Of a DNA stretch of 64,000 nucleotides, positions 1 through 10,000 are shown one piece after another (position 1 is the stretch's first letter; each line of letters begins with the position of its first letter). This stretch comes from Microbulbifer variabilis. GTDB lineage: Bacteria; Pseudomonadota; Gammaproteobacteria; Pseudomonadales; Cellvibrionaceae. The stretch spans positions 4,186,501-4,250,500 of the forward strand of contig NZ_CP092418.1 of NCBI RefSeq assembly GCF_023716485.1, given 5' to 3'. The notes beneath the pieces are model-generated. The model did not search any database and was not told the DNA's origin. It was given only the letters and a program-made list of their open reading frames with translations. Position numbers and translations under genes: made by a program.

Positions 1-1061
1 ATATCCAAGAAGGCGACGTCGGGGTTATTCAGTGGTACCTGACTCGCAGCCGGCATCGGTGACATAAACACCTGATCCTGCTGATAGTGGGTGTAGCCAT
101 AGCGTACTGGTGGCAGGGTTACCGTAGATTCGCCCTCGCCTGCACTGGAATGGACTTCCTGTAACAAGGAGAGGCTTTGCCATTCCGTTAGCGGCTGATA
201 GGAAAATTCGTATTTACGTAAGTGGCGCCCGGCAAATTGTGTTTCCACGCGCTGCAAGCGATAAGCGGTTTTAATCTCAAAACCCGCTTTATAATTTGTT
301 AGGACGTCAGGGCGGTCTTCATAGTGAAACTGCACCGCCATATCGCCATTCGTATTATATTGAATCCTGTCCAGATAAATCTGAACGCCATCATCCAACT
401 TGCGATATTGATAGTCGATACGATTGCCATGGGTATCTTCTACCGCCTCTAGATACCAGGAGAATACCGATGTGCCGTTGTTGCCACTGACTCGGCTATT
501 AGAGTCTTGCCCCAAATACCAACGCAGGCCGTTGGATTGAGTCACCAGCCAACCCTTCGACAGACGCTCGTAGCGAGCAAAATCGCTGGCATTTTTGGTG
601 CGATAAACACCGTCTTCCACCAGAACTAATTCTTCGCCCAGGTGATTGATAAACGTATCAAACTCATCAAACTCATCGGTGCGACCATCGCGGTCGTTAT
701 CCTGCCGATCAGCCTGACCCCACTCTGAATAATTAGGCAGGCCCTTGTCGGTTTGACGCTGGATATAGGGAATAACCAGTTTATGCCCCAGTCCTAATAG
801 CCCGTTACCAAACCCGCTGTTGTATTCCAGTGATACATCCGGAGCCAGTCCATTGCGCCCAGGGGGCACAGCCAAGTTCACTAGACGTGAACTGGTGCCG
901 GTATTTAAATTAGGGGTAAAAGCCTCACCGAGCCCGGAGATACTGCCCGGACCTGTCGGCAGATTGAGAACGGGTGCTTGCAAAGCGGTGTGTTCATTGG
1001 CGGCAACAGCAGCCGTAGATGACACAACCATGCAGCAAGAAAGCAATAAATTGCGTAGCAT
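1..1061 (-). CDS. SpvB/RHS Tc-type BC protein, N-terminal part (cut by window edge)
   Basis: This is the first ~353 residues of a second SpvB-type RHS protein; the rest lies left of base 1. Its DNA matches 11442-12502 with one difference I could find (base 1056 against 12497, a silent change in the signal peptide). It therefore encodes the same Sec signal peptide and SpvB domain as the complete gene at 6407-12502, with motifs such as GPGSISGLG and YNSGFGNGLLGLGHK. An upstream GTG at 1103 is in frame, but ATG 1061 has AAGG six bases upstream and opens directly on a signal peptide (MLRNLLLSCC...). Only the C-terminal toxin part outside the window could tell whether this copy is intact or carries a different toxin. 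It follows A1 (1249-5901) on the same strand, just as the complete gene follows A2. Confidence 0.85.
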   Translation of the reverse strand, partial: MLRNLLLSCCMVVSSTAAVAANEHTALQAPVLNLPTGPGSISGLGEAFTPNLNTGTSSRLVNLAVPPGRNGLAPDVSLEYNSGFGNGLLGLGHKLVIPYIQRQTDKGLPNYSEWGQADRQDNDRDGRTDEFDEFDTFINHLGEELVLVEDGVYRTKNASDFARYERLSKGWLVTQSNGLRWYLGQDSNSRVSGNNGTSVFSWYLEAVEDTHGNRIDYQYRKLDDGVQIYLDRIQYNTNGDMAVQFHYEDRPDVLTNYKAGFEIKTAYRLQRVETQFAGRHLRKYEFSYQPLTEWQSLSLLQEVHSSAGEGESTVTLPPVRYGYTHYQQDQVFMSPMPAASQVPLNNPDVAFLD

Positions 1062-1175
1062 AAGCATCCTTGTTTTTAAAATCAGTGTTTCCTCAAAAAA
1101 CACTTTAAAGACTCGTAGTATTTATCGATAGACTCCAGCGTGAGTCATGCTGTAAAAAATAATCTTCAATAAAGA

Positions 1176-1211
1176 CGGCAACCCAGCAGTATGATTACTG
1201 CTCGGTTGCCG
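1176..1211 (-). terminator. Stem-loop downstream of A1
   Basis: CGGCAACC(c)AGCAGT pairs with ACTGCT(c)GGTTGCCG around a short loop: a 15-base arm with one mismatch. On the minus strand it lies 38 bases after the A1 stop and is followed by TCTTTATTGAAGATTATTTTTT. It fits a factor-independent terminator between A1 and the downstream RHS gene. An identical copy sits at 12617-12652. Confidence 0.75.
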
Positions 1212-1248
1212 AATTAATACTCTAATTATTAGGCATTAAAAAAGAGAG

Positions 1249-4200
1249 TTAATGGACTACCGGCTCGCGCAGTAGTAACAGTGGACCAATATCATCATCA
1301 CCACAGCTATCAACATTTCTCGGCTTGAAACGATGGTTAAAGATCAACTCAACATCCTTAACCGCATTGAGATCTACCAATGAGCCATAGCGATCTGCCA
1401 GCTTGAGTGACAAGCGCCAGCCAGTAGCGGCGACACTGCGTTCTTTAAACGCACTGGTAATCGTGGAATTTGAACCAGTGCCACTATTAAGCACATCCAA
1501 GTTCGCAGACATAGAAACACGGTAGCTATTTCTGAACGCCAGCCCAGTTCCCTCAACGGCATCCCAGAATCGAGTGCTATGAGTTATAAACTCGTCCTGA
1601 ATACCGACTCCATCCGCATTTTCCACCAGAGTTCCCGGAGTTTTACTACGCAGGAAACTAGTGCCCCCATAAGTCAAAAATGCAGGCGTTTCGGTTTCAC
1701 CACTAACGCTATATGCAAGGGGGATATTAAGACCAACGGTTTCAATTTTATCCAGGTAATTACCACCAGTTGCCAAGCAAGACAAATCACCGTTGTCGGC
1801 AATAACTGGCCCCAGGAAGAAGTTACTGCGCGGTAATTCTTTCACCGTACTAAATTCCACAGTTACCCAGGTATCACTGCCGTATTTACGCGACAACAGG
1901 CGCAGCTTTTCCTGCAAGGCTTGCTGCGGGCTTAAGCGCGGACCGCCTTGTTGAGCCGGATCCGGATGGACGTAGGTCTGTGCAATACCGTTGATATTAT
2001 CTACATAGCCAAACACATCATCCTTCAGAGAGAAGGTGTCCGTCGCCTGCTCTATGCTTCCAAGCTTATGGAGTTGATCGAAAGCCAAAAGCTCACTATA
2101 GAAATCTCTAAGCTCCTGCCCATTACGCAAACGGAAAATACTTTCCTTTCTGAAGCCAGTGACTGAACCCACAAAAGATTCCTGCCACTTGTATTCCAGG
2201 GCACTGGCCGTGTAGAACAACCACTTCTGTGCTTCTTCAAAGTAACGCTCCGCACGCAGTACTTCAGTCGTCAGGCGGCTGGCATGGATCGGATCGGCAA
2301 AATAACGCTCAGCCAGATTGGCATTAGTAGTGAACATCTGGTTCATAACCCGCTGTGCCTGATTCAGCATGCCAGTCAAACGTTCCACTTCCTGCTCAAC
2401 CGTAGCTTCCGCTTGGGCAATATCCAGCGCAATGGTATTTGCTTCCAGCCACATAGTGCGCACGCGAGCCTTACTCTCCACACCCAGTAGTCTATTTGAG
2501 CTGTCGTTTAAGGTCGCGCGCTCTTCCGCCGCTAGGCGGGCGCTCTCTGCCTCCAATTTACCAATATCTTTAATCGTTTTTATATTGCGGTTGTGCTCAG
2601 CAACGGTTTCTGCGGTTTCTTTTACCGTTTGCGCTAGTTGAGCCCAATTTTGACTCACGATAGCTGCTACCGACTTCACAATCCCTTTAAACAGGCTACC
2701 CCGCTTTCTAGACTGTTCCGCCTTTTTGCGAATTTTGGCAATCTGCTGCTTAATTGAAACCTGCTTGGAGCCGTAATCCAGGATGATCTTCGACATGCCG
2801 TCGACGATTCCCTCTTCCTCCGCACGTCGCTCGATTTCGATTTCAATCGCACTCAGCAGGTCTTCCATACGCTGCAGGTTGTTGCTCAGTGCAATTTCCG
2901 CAATATCGATATTGTTCGCCTGCAGAGAAATTTCACTACCGTTCTGCGCATCCTCCGTGACAATCACACAGTCCTCGGCAAAGCAGTTGCTCGGAAACTC
3001 CAGACCCAACAGGCTGTACAGCCAGTTGCCCAACTGCTGGTGGCGGTCGGTATATTCCGTGGCCAGCTTGTCGGCACTGTGGCGGTAGTTCTCGTAGCTG
3101 GTTCTTGCGGCGGCGAGACTATTCTGTGCGGTGGCAATAGGGCCACTGCTGTCATTACCGAGGAAGTCACTCAGTGCATTGAAGGAATCAAACACTGTGT
3201 TGCCATCAATACCGTAACCCTGTACCAGCAACACTGAGTCCTGCGGCAGGCCCAGAATGTTGGTTTCGCCCGTGAGCCAGCTCACGGAGTTTTCCAAATC
3301 ACTGAGATGGGTTTGCCATGCATACACCGCTTCGGGCAGACCAGAGAAACCTTGCACCTGGGTGAAGTCGGTATTCGGGAAGATCGTACGCAATGATTGC
3401 TCTTTAGCAATCAACTCACTGCGCAGCGTATTCATCTCGTCAACCATTTGTGCCAGCAGGGTGGTATTGGTCTGTCCGGCAACGACGGCCAGACGCGCTT
3501 GCTGCACTTTAGTAGAAGCCAATTTGCTCATCAGCTGATAGAGCATGGTGACATCTTTGTAACCGGTGAACAGTAATTCTGCTGGGGTTACATCTTTTTG
3601 TGCCAGGTCGTTGGGGTCGTAGTAGCGGGGGCTAATTTGACCACGGGAGGGACCCCATTGTGCTAAAAACTCCGGTGCATAGATCAGCAGGGAGTTGTAC
3701 TGCTCCAGGGCATCCTTCAACAACTGGTGTGCAGTTTCTATATGGCCAACTTCGACCTCTACCGCTTCGTTACGCAGGCGGCTAATACGGGCATTATCCA
3801 GGGCTTCATTAGCCAGGATCATTTCCGCTACCGCGCGATCGTAGTAAACATCCAGCGTGAAACGTTGCAGGTTTTCATTGTTGGGATGATGAGTGAGCTG
3901 CTCAAAAATAAACGCTTCCACATCTGTGGCACGATTACGCTCGGCAGTGTCATACAGGCTGGAAAACTCAACCGTGGCTTCACCACTGGCGTAAGGGTTA
4001 ATCACCGTATTGGTGTTGGTATCAACGATATACATCAGATCCAGGTAGCGGAAGGCCGCTCTATCCCGGGAGAAAATACCCTGGGCAGGATTTTCCTGGG
4101 CCGCAGGTACCTGATCGGCTTCGTTGTAGTACAGCTGCTTGCGAATCTGTACCGTGGGATCCAGCTCCATCGTTACCGTGAAGGTATTACTAAAGTCGGA

Positions 4201-5901
4201 AGAGCCCGCTTTGTTCACGGCCTGTACACGATAATCGTGCGTACCGAATACTAATGGAGAGGCATTGTATTTATAGCTATTGCCAGCACCGTTATACACG
4301 GTTTTCCAGCTGCCATTATTCATACGTTGCTGCAGCAGATAACTATCAGTTTCGGCAACTGATGGCCAGCTCACAGTATAAGCTTCACCGGTAGAGGAAG
4401 GCACAGTGATATAGCTCGGCGCTGCTGGCGCTTGTAGTAAATCTACGGTGGCACAGGCTTCCGGTGAATAGTTGGACTGATCGGTTGAGGTCAGTGCACG
4501 TACCCGGTAGCAGTGGCGCCCGTCTTGCAAGTTACTCAGCTGGTAGCTGCGTGCAGTGCCGCGATAAAGCTGCTTATTTGCACTGTCTACCACTTGATAT
4601 TCAACGGTAAGACCGCCTTTTTTAACTTCGCTCCAGCTAAGCTTGACCTTGCCATCCCAGCTGTTGGTTGGCGAAGCTGAGGCTACGGGCACACCAACAG
4701 CGCGATCGACTTTAACCGTTACTAACGAGGAGTAGTTGGAGCAAGTGCCCTTGGCATTACAAGCGCGAACCTTATAGCTATAAGAGCCATTGCTAACACC
4801 AGAGAAACTCTTACTTAAACCAGAACCATTGTACAGAGTGGAGCCACTGCCATCGACCAACTGATAACTGGTGGCAAACTGCTTGGTATTCCAGCTGACA
4901 GTATATTTACCATCGAGGCTGGTGGTGGTATTTAATTTAGGTGTTGGTACGCCAGGACGGAAATAGACTTCTAAATCTTTACTTTCTCGATAGCCAGAGC
5001 AAGTGCTATTACAGGCCCGCACTCTAAAGCGGTAAGTACTACCATGGCTCAGGGAAGAAACCGTTGTACTGGTGGATGAACCAGAATAAATATTGCCGGA
5101 CCAATTGCCGTTATCCTTGCGCTGTTGTACCTCGTAGCGAGTAGCCCCGCTGCTGGCAGCCCAGCTGATGCTAACGCTACTAGAGGAGGTATAACTGGGA
5201 ACAGTGATAGAGGTTGGGGTTGATGGAGTCAGCTCTACCTTTATGGTTCCGCCGTTCTTATAAGCACCACATAAATTCTTTGCGGTGTTACAGGCTCGTA
5301 CACGATATTGGTAGTTACCACTAGAGCGGCCACTTTCATCAAAGCTAGTTTTAGAACCGTTATAAACCCTGCTCCAGGAGCCACTATTTACCCTACGGTA
5401 GAGCTCATACCGGCCTGCACCAGTACTGGAAGACCAGCTAACCTTGTAAGCCCCATCACTATCGAAAGTGCCGTAATTGATACTGGAGGGCGCTGCTGGT
5501 TGAAATATAACGTTAACGGTATGAGTGCCTAACTTAACCCTATTGAATCGGGAAGCAGGGCAAGATGTAACTTTATCTTCCCAATCATCAGGGGAGATAA
5601 TATCTGGAGTACAGTGTTCATGCCAATACTCATAAAAGTATTTACCGGCAGAAGAAACGGTTACAGATTTAGTAGAGTTTGAACTGGAAAACCCATAGTC
5701 TAATGAAATATTCCGAGTAAAAGTTCCATTTTTATACTCTTTTAGATATACACCCATTATCCCAAGTGGCGCTACAGACTTATATGACAAGGAATATTTC
5801 CCATCAGTATCTGTGCTCGGCCCGCTCAGGGCAGACCCATAAGCAATAGCACTGGCACTTAAAACCTGCAGCACAAAAAAGTTACGAACAAGAGTCAACA
5901 T
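1249..5901 (-). CDS. Tc toxin subunit A-related FN3 protein, paralogue A1
   Basis: Secreted protein of 1,550 residues. Visible layout: signal peptide (about 1-24), variable N-terminal beta domain (25-132, type I, shared with A5), and five FN3 domains at about 135-224, 226-314, 316-399, 402-488 and 491-580. Several FN3 domains carry a cysteine pair in a late loop (RVRACN...C), which suggests disulfides and an extracytoplasmic location. A conserved helical body follows, then a coiled-coil hairpin whose middle (encoded near 2550-2765) is the alpha-type cassette. The C-terminal ~180 residues read like the TcB-binding end of Tc-toxin TcA: NYLDKIETVGLNIPL matches the family's RIK-V-L-IP stretch, and GWRLSLKL...VKDVELIFNHRF the W-L-L...DV-L end. 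Canonical TcA is ~2,500 residues, so this is much shorter and has FN3 domains instead of the usual shell. ATG 5901 was preferred to the in-frame start at 5967 because it aligns with the A5 start and the signal peptide. The TcA link is inferred by eye. Confidence 0.8.
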   Translation of the reverse strand: MLTLVRNFFVLQVLSASAIAYGSALSGPSTDTDGKYSLSYKSVAPLGIMGVYLKEYKNGTFTRNISLDYGFSSSNSTKSVTVSSAGKYFYEYWHEHCTPDIISPDDWEDKVTSCPASRFNRVKLGTHTVNVIFQPAAPSSINYGTFDSDGAYKVSWSSSTGAGRYELYRRVNSGSWSRVYNGSKTSFDESGRSSGNYQYRVRACNTAKNLCGAYKNGGTIKVELTPSTPTSITVPSYTSSSSVSISWAASSGATRYEVQQRKDNGNWSGNIYSGSSTSTTVSSLSHGSTYRFRVRACNSTCSGYRESKDLEVYFRPGVPTPKLNTTTSLDGKYTVSWNTKQFATSYQLVDGSGSTLYNGSGLSKSFSGVSNGSYSYKVRACNAKGTCSNYSSLVTVKVDRAVGVPVASASPTNSWDGKVKLSWSEVKKGGLTVEYQVVDSANKQLYRGTARSYQLSNLQDGRHCYRVRALTSTDQSNYSPEACATVDLLQAPAAPSYITVPSSTGEAYTVSWPSVAETDSYLLQQRMNNGSWKTVYNGAGNSYKYNASPLVFGTHDYRVQAVNKAGSSDFSNTFTVTMELDPTVQIRKQLYYNEADQVPAAQENPAQGIFSRDRAAFRYLDLMYIVDTNTNTVINPYASGEATVEFSSLYDTAERNRATDVEAFIFEQLTHHPNNENLQRFTLDVYYDRAVAEMILANEALDNARISRLRNEAVEVEVGHIETAHQLLKDALEQYNSLLIYAPEFLAQWGPSRGQISPRYYDPNDLAQKDVTPAELLFTGYKDVTMLYQLMSKLASTKVQQARLAVVAGQTNTTLLAQMVDEMNTLRSELIAKEQSLRTIFPNTDFTQVQGFSGLPEAVYAWQTHLSDLENSVSWLTGETNILGLPQDSVLLVQGYGIDGNTVFDSFNALSDFLGNDSSGPIATAQNSLAAARTSYENYRHSADKLATEYTDRHQQLGNWLYSLLGLEFPSNCFAEDCVIVTEDAQNGSEISLQANNIDIAEIALSNNLQRMEDLLSAIEIEIERRAEEEGIVDGMSKIILDYGSKQVSIKQQIAKIRKKAEQSRKRGSLFKGIVKSVAAIVSQNWAQLAQTVKETAETVAEHNRNIKTIKDIGKLEAESARLAAEERATLNDSSNRLLGVESKARVRTMWLEANTIALDIAQAEATVEQEVERLTGMLNQAQRVMNQMFTTNANLAERYFADPIHASRLTTEVLRAERYFEEAQKWLFYTASALEYKWQESFVGSVTGFRKESIFRLRNGQELRDFYSELLAFDQLHKLGSIEQATDTFSLKDDVFGYVDNINGIAQTYVHPDPAQQGGPRLSPQQALQEKLRLLSRKYGSDTWVTVEFSTVKELPRSNFFLGPVIADNGDLSCLATGGNYLDKIETVGLNIPLAYSVSGETETPAFLTYGGTSFLRSKTPGTLVENADGVGIQDEFITHSTRFWDAVEGTGLAFRNSYRVSMSANLDVLNSGTGSNSTITSAFKERSVAATGWRLSLKLADRYGSLVDLNAVKDVELIFNHRFKPRNVDSCGDDDIGPLLLLREPVVH

Positions 5902-6059
5902 TTTAAAAACCAAATTACTATGATTTACATAGACACAAAGCCAATAAGCTTTGACAACGTATAACAACTAAACAATAACTACGAAAAGGTCAAAAACCTC
6001 CAAAGCCATAAGCGCCAATTATTTTTAATCAGCGCCTACAGCTAAGCCCAAATATTTAA

Positions 6060-6398
6060 TCAAAGCCCACCAATAAAATCCTTTTTACAACCTTTACTTA
6101 TCACACCACAAAAAACAGATAAGCAAAAAACAAACAAACCAATATTATATCCATACATATATATCACCCACACAATTGGACTACCCGACAATGGCTTCTT
6201 GTACCCCAAATCAATAGACTCAATCTCAGGTAAATAAAACCTTAAGCCAACTGAAATAGACAGTAAAAAAGCACCTAGCAAGCCTGTCACTGAGAAACGG
6301 TTTAATGACTTCCGAACCCAATACCCCCCCCCAAGTAGAATTATCAACACCGTTAATAGGTGCGAAGCTAAACTAATTTTTTCTAAGAAAAACCACAT
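6060..6398 (-). CDS. Small membrane protein, candidate immunity protein for the RHS toxin
   Basis: A 112-residue protein with about three hydrophobic segments (near 10-25, 36-52 and 75-100) and a lysine-rich end (KGCKKDF). I do not recognise a family. It starts eight bases after the RHS stop codon, and its strong Shine-Dalgarno AGGGGGTTTT abuts that stop, so the two genes are probably co-transcribed and translationally coupled. A small orphan gene directly behind the variable tip of an RHS protein is the usual place for an immunity gene. A membrane immunity protein would suit a toxin that acts in the periplasm or inner membrane. Base composition is AT-rich, like the toxin tip and unlike the RHS core. 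The immunity role is inferred from position only. Confidence 0.6.
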   Translation of the reverse strand: MWFFLEKISLASHLLTVLIILLGGGYWVRKSLNRFSVTGLLGAFLLSISVGLRFYLPEIESIDLGYKKPLSGSPIVWVIYMYGYNIGLFVFCLSVFCGVISKGCKKDFIGGL

Positions 6399-6406
6399 AA
6401 AACCCC

Positions 6407-7040
6407 CTACTGAACTTTTTGGTTAGCCCGCAACTCTTCCACAAAGTCAGATGGCTTCACACCAAAATATTCCTCCAAAAATCCAGGCGAAGGATCCACT
6501 GTGAAAGATTTCAATCCTGTAGCATGAGTAGAAAGATCACCACTTCTTGTAACAGTTGTTTCTAAGACGGCACCGTATACATTCTTACCACCGCTTGGAG
6601 CATGAAATGAACACTGTCCTCCACTATTAGAGCAAGTATATAAAGCAATTTTTCTGCCGTCTTTTGTATAACCTGTCCCTGGCCATCTAGGATGATCAGG
6701 CGGAGTTGTTGCGCCACCTGTTCCATTTGCTTTACACGTGACGACGCCTGCTCCACACTGTTTAGGACGAGTGATCTGTTTTTTTTCTACTTCTTTTGGT
6801 CCCATTTCCAAATTCTCATGTAGCCCCTTTTCACTAGCCTCTTGCCCTACTTTCAAATTTTTATGCAACCCATTTCCTAAATTTTGAGAATTATTTTTCA
6901 AAGCCCCATGTGTACCTTTGCTTCCTCCCCCGCTTGAACCATCACGGGCAACTCCATTACCACTGGAATAACTAACCGACATACCACTACTTACTTGTGC
7001 TGAGGAGTTATTGCTTTGGTTATACTGCCTAATAGCCGTT
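6407..7040 (-). other. Variable C-terminal toxin tip of the RHS protein
   Basis: This segment encodes the ~210 residues after the DPNGE end of the RHS core. It begins with a Ser/Gly/Asn-rich linker, then a short internal repeat (GLHKNLKVG, GLHENLEMG), and ends in a compact domain with cysteine pairs (CGAGVVTC, CSNSGGQC) and the end FLEEYFGVKPSDFVEEL. It is visibly more AT-rich than the RHS core, as expected of exchangeable polymorphic-toxin tips. I cannot assign an enzymatic activity. Confidence 0.7.
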
Positions 7041-10000
7041 TCACCATTGGGATCCACATAATTAATTGGATTATTCCGCGCATAGCGATAAGGCGTCCAA
7101 CGCTGTGGATCCGTAAAACGTCCCGAGTGATTTAGCACCGGATCCGGGCTGATAAAGGTACCAAAGTCAGACTGCAGGTAACGTCGTTCGAAGTAACCTA
7201 AACCCGTGGACTCATCCAGCTCTTTGCCCGCATAGCGGTAAGGTGCTGCGGTACTATCACCGAAGACATTTTCCAGCTCGCCGTAAGACTTATAGGTAAA
7301 GGCATTAATGATCTTGCCAGCCTTATCCAGAGTCAGGTCGGTAGAACCTACGTGCGTGTGCAGGTAATACTCAGTCGGCGTGAACACTTCTCCACTCTGG
7401 TCACTGCGGGCAATACGTTTCTGGCCAACACTGATGTACTTCAGTAATTTGCCATCACGTACTTCACTATCTCCGTCGATATACAGAGTGACGCTGCGAG
7501 CTCCGCCTGTACGTTCGGTGATTTTAAAGCGGCGCTGGTGTTTAAAGTCATAACCGTACTGGTCAGCAGCTTGCTTATTACCGGCATAAGTCAGGCGCTG
7601 GTCGTGGTCCCAGTGGTAGGTCTGGTCGCCGGCTTGCGTACGATTACCGTTGTCATCGTATTCAATCAGGCCTTCAGCCCAGCTCAACGCTTGGGGTCCG
7701 GGCAGGCTGCCACGGCTGCTGCGGTTGGAGGCGCCAGTGTTGCCATTGTCATGGCTGCCGCCGTAACGCAGATCTGTGATCTGGGTATTTCCAGCGGTGG
7801 CCATATCTGCCAGGTCGACACTCGCGCGACCCACTTGCAGCAGGTTGCCGATTTTGTCGTAGCTGTAATAAACCTGCTCGATATCGTCGGCAACGCCGGT
7901 CAGGCGATAGACATCGTCGTAGCTGTAGACAATATTTTTTGCCAGGGAGGCTGCCTGGGCACTGGTTGCGCCGAGTTCGGCAGCCATTGCGGCGAGAGCG
8001 TCGCTGGGGCGTTTGTCGTCGATACCGAGTACATTGGAGACGGCATCAAAACGGTAATCCCACTGTTGCAGTGGCAGGGCGTCCCCGCTGCGCTGGGTGC
8101 GCAAGCCAGCCAGTCGCTGGCGCTCGTCAAAGCCCCAATCAGTTTCAACACCATTGGCCAGCCCTTGGTGCTGCAAAACCCCATTGGCGGTATAGTCCAG
8201 GCGTTCCACCACTCCCGGGATGCGCTCGAGTAAACCGCGGGTGTTGTATTCGAAGTTCACCCGGCTATTGTCGGGGTAGAACTGCTGTGTCATACGCCCG
8301 GCGCTGTCATAGGCGAAGCGCGTGGTGTAGAGGGGGCTATTAATTTGCGGGCCGATGATCTTGCGCTGGCGCTGTACCACTCGGCCGCGTGCGTCATAAA
8401 CCCATTGCTCGAAGCCGGCTTGGTCGGTCACTTTGGCCAGGCGCCCAAGTAGGAAGGCACCGCCCTCTTCGCCGCGCTGATCGTACTGGTAGCTGACTAC
8501 CGGTGAGGTGGAGCCCAGCTGCAAGCCCGGTTGCCAATTTGCGCCGCTGGGAGCTTCTCCTCGCGGCGATAATTGATACTCGGCAAAGAGACGGTTGGCG
8601 CCGTCGTAGCGATAGTGCCGCTCCTGCCCCAGGGCATCGCGGGTGGCCAGCAGGTTGCCGGCATCGTCAAAGTACTGCCAGCGCTGTCCGCGGTTGGGGT
8701 CGTCCAAGAAGCGCATGCGCCCCAGGTCGTCGTAGTGCATGGTGCGCACATTATTTTGTGCATCCTGCAGGCGGGTAAAATTACCATTGAGGTCGTAGTC
8801 GTAATAGGTGGACCAGGTGGCACCACCGATGCCGCCCTGGGTATTGGCTCCAACAATTTCATCCACTTGCCTCAGGCGGTATTCACCCTGCGCCGTTTGC
8901 AGGCCATCAAACACCAGTTTTTTGGCGGCGCCATGGTGAACACTGTTCGCACGAGTTTGCTCTTCATCTTCCAGCACCTGTGCCATGGGCAAATAGGTGA
9001 TGCGATTGAAGACACTTTCCCCACTTTGCGCGGTATAGGGCTGATAAACCTCCTGGGTACGCCCTTGGGCGTCGTAAAGATATTGTCGGTGGTGCTGGCC
9101 TTTATCATTAGCGCGATAGGCGAGCCCCTGGGCAAAGTAAGGCAGTGCGGTCTGCACTACTTGGCCGCGCGCATTAAAGTTACTGTGATCGCTGACCACA
9201 ACCTGTCCCGGTTGCTCGGCTTCACTGCGCACCATCAGGGTGCGGCCCAGACCGTCGTAAAAACGGCGGCTGTCGATGGTACCGCTAGCACCACTCCGCT
9301 CGCGCTGGCGAGTCTCTACCCAGCTGATACGGTGACCATCCACCATCTGCGCCAGTTGGTAATCGTACTCAACCGTGGGGAGTTGCAGGCTGTCCCCTGG
9401 CTTGGCCATGGCAGTGAGGCGCCCGTGGCTGTCGTAACCATATTGGGTCTGCTGTCCGTTAAAGTCGGTGTAGTCGGTAAGTACACCCAGACCTTTGTCG
9501 TAACCCGCACGAGCGGTGAGCCAGCGGCTGCCGGTATGCAAACCCACTTCTGTTGGGAAGGTATGATATTGCGAGTCGTAAGTGACTTTGGTTTGGTGGC
9601 CTGTGTTGGCGTCCCACAAGGGGTCATAACTTTGAATGCGGTTGCCGAAGGCATCGTAGCGGTGGCGCTCTGCGGCAACATAGGCATCTGCACTCTCAGC
9701 ATCGTGCCAGAGTCGACGCAGGGTCAGGTTGCCCTTGGAGACCGCGCCTAAATTACCAGCGGAGAAACTTTCATCATCGTAGAACCACTGCTCTTTGGCC
9801 ACAGCGCGGCCCGATAGGTCGGTAACCTTGCGCTCTAGCGGTAGGTGCAGGAACCAGTGGCCCTGTGCAGAGGCGGATTCCGCACTGAAGCGCAATTGGG
9901 TAATACGCTCGTCCTGCCAGTTGCCATCGGTACGGCCCAGCTCTTTGATATAAGTGGTATTGCCGTAATTATCGTAGTCATACTCCCAGGCAAGGGTCAC

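Larger units (their letters stand above)
1..1280. repeat. Long direct repeat, left copy (partner 11442-12721)
   Basis: Bases 1-1280 match 11442-12721 almost perfectly; the one mismatch I found is 1056. The repeat covers the 5' end of an RHS gene, the stem-loop region, and the last ~30 bases of the neighbouring A gene, and it diverges at 1281. The true left end is outside the window. The offset of 11,441 bp equals one A-gene plus immunity-candidate plus RHS module, so it marks a module-scale duplication or recent homogenisation. Confidence 0.95.

Noticed and set aside
820..1131. Plus-strand frame of 103 codons, also at 12261-12572
   Set aside because: Antisense to the RHS signal peptide and SpvB start; present twice only because the region is duplicated.
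3727..4254. Plus-strand frame of 175 codons inside A1, with shorter versions inside A2 to A5
   Set aside because: It is antisense to the conserved A coding block. Its recurrence follows from duplication of the A genes; it has no ribosome-binding site and no recognisable domain.
8573..9751. Plus-strand frame of 392 codons inside the RHS gene
   Set aside because: Antisense to YD repeats, where regular codon patterns open long shadow frames. Composition is biased and no domain is visible.
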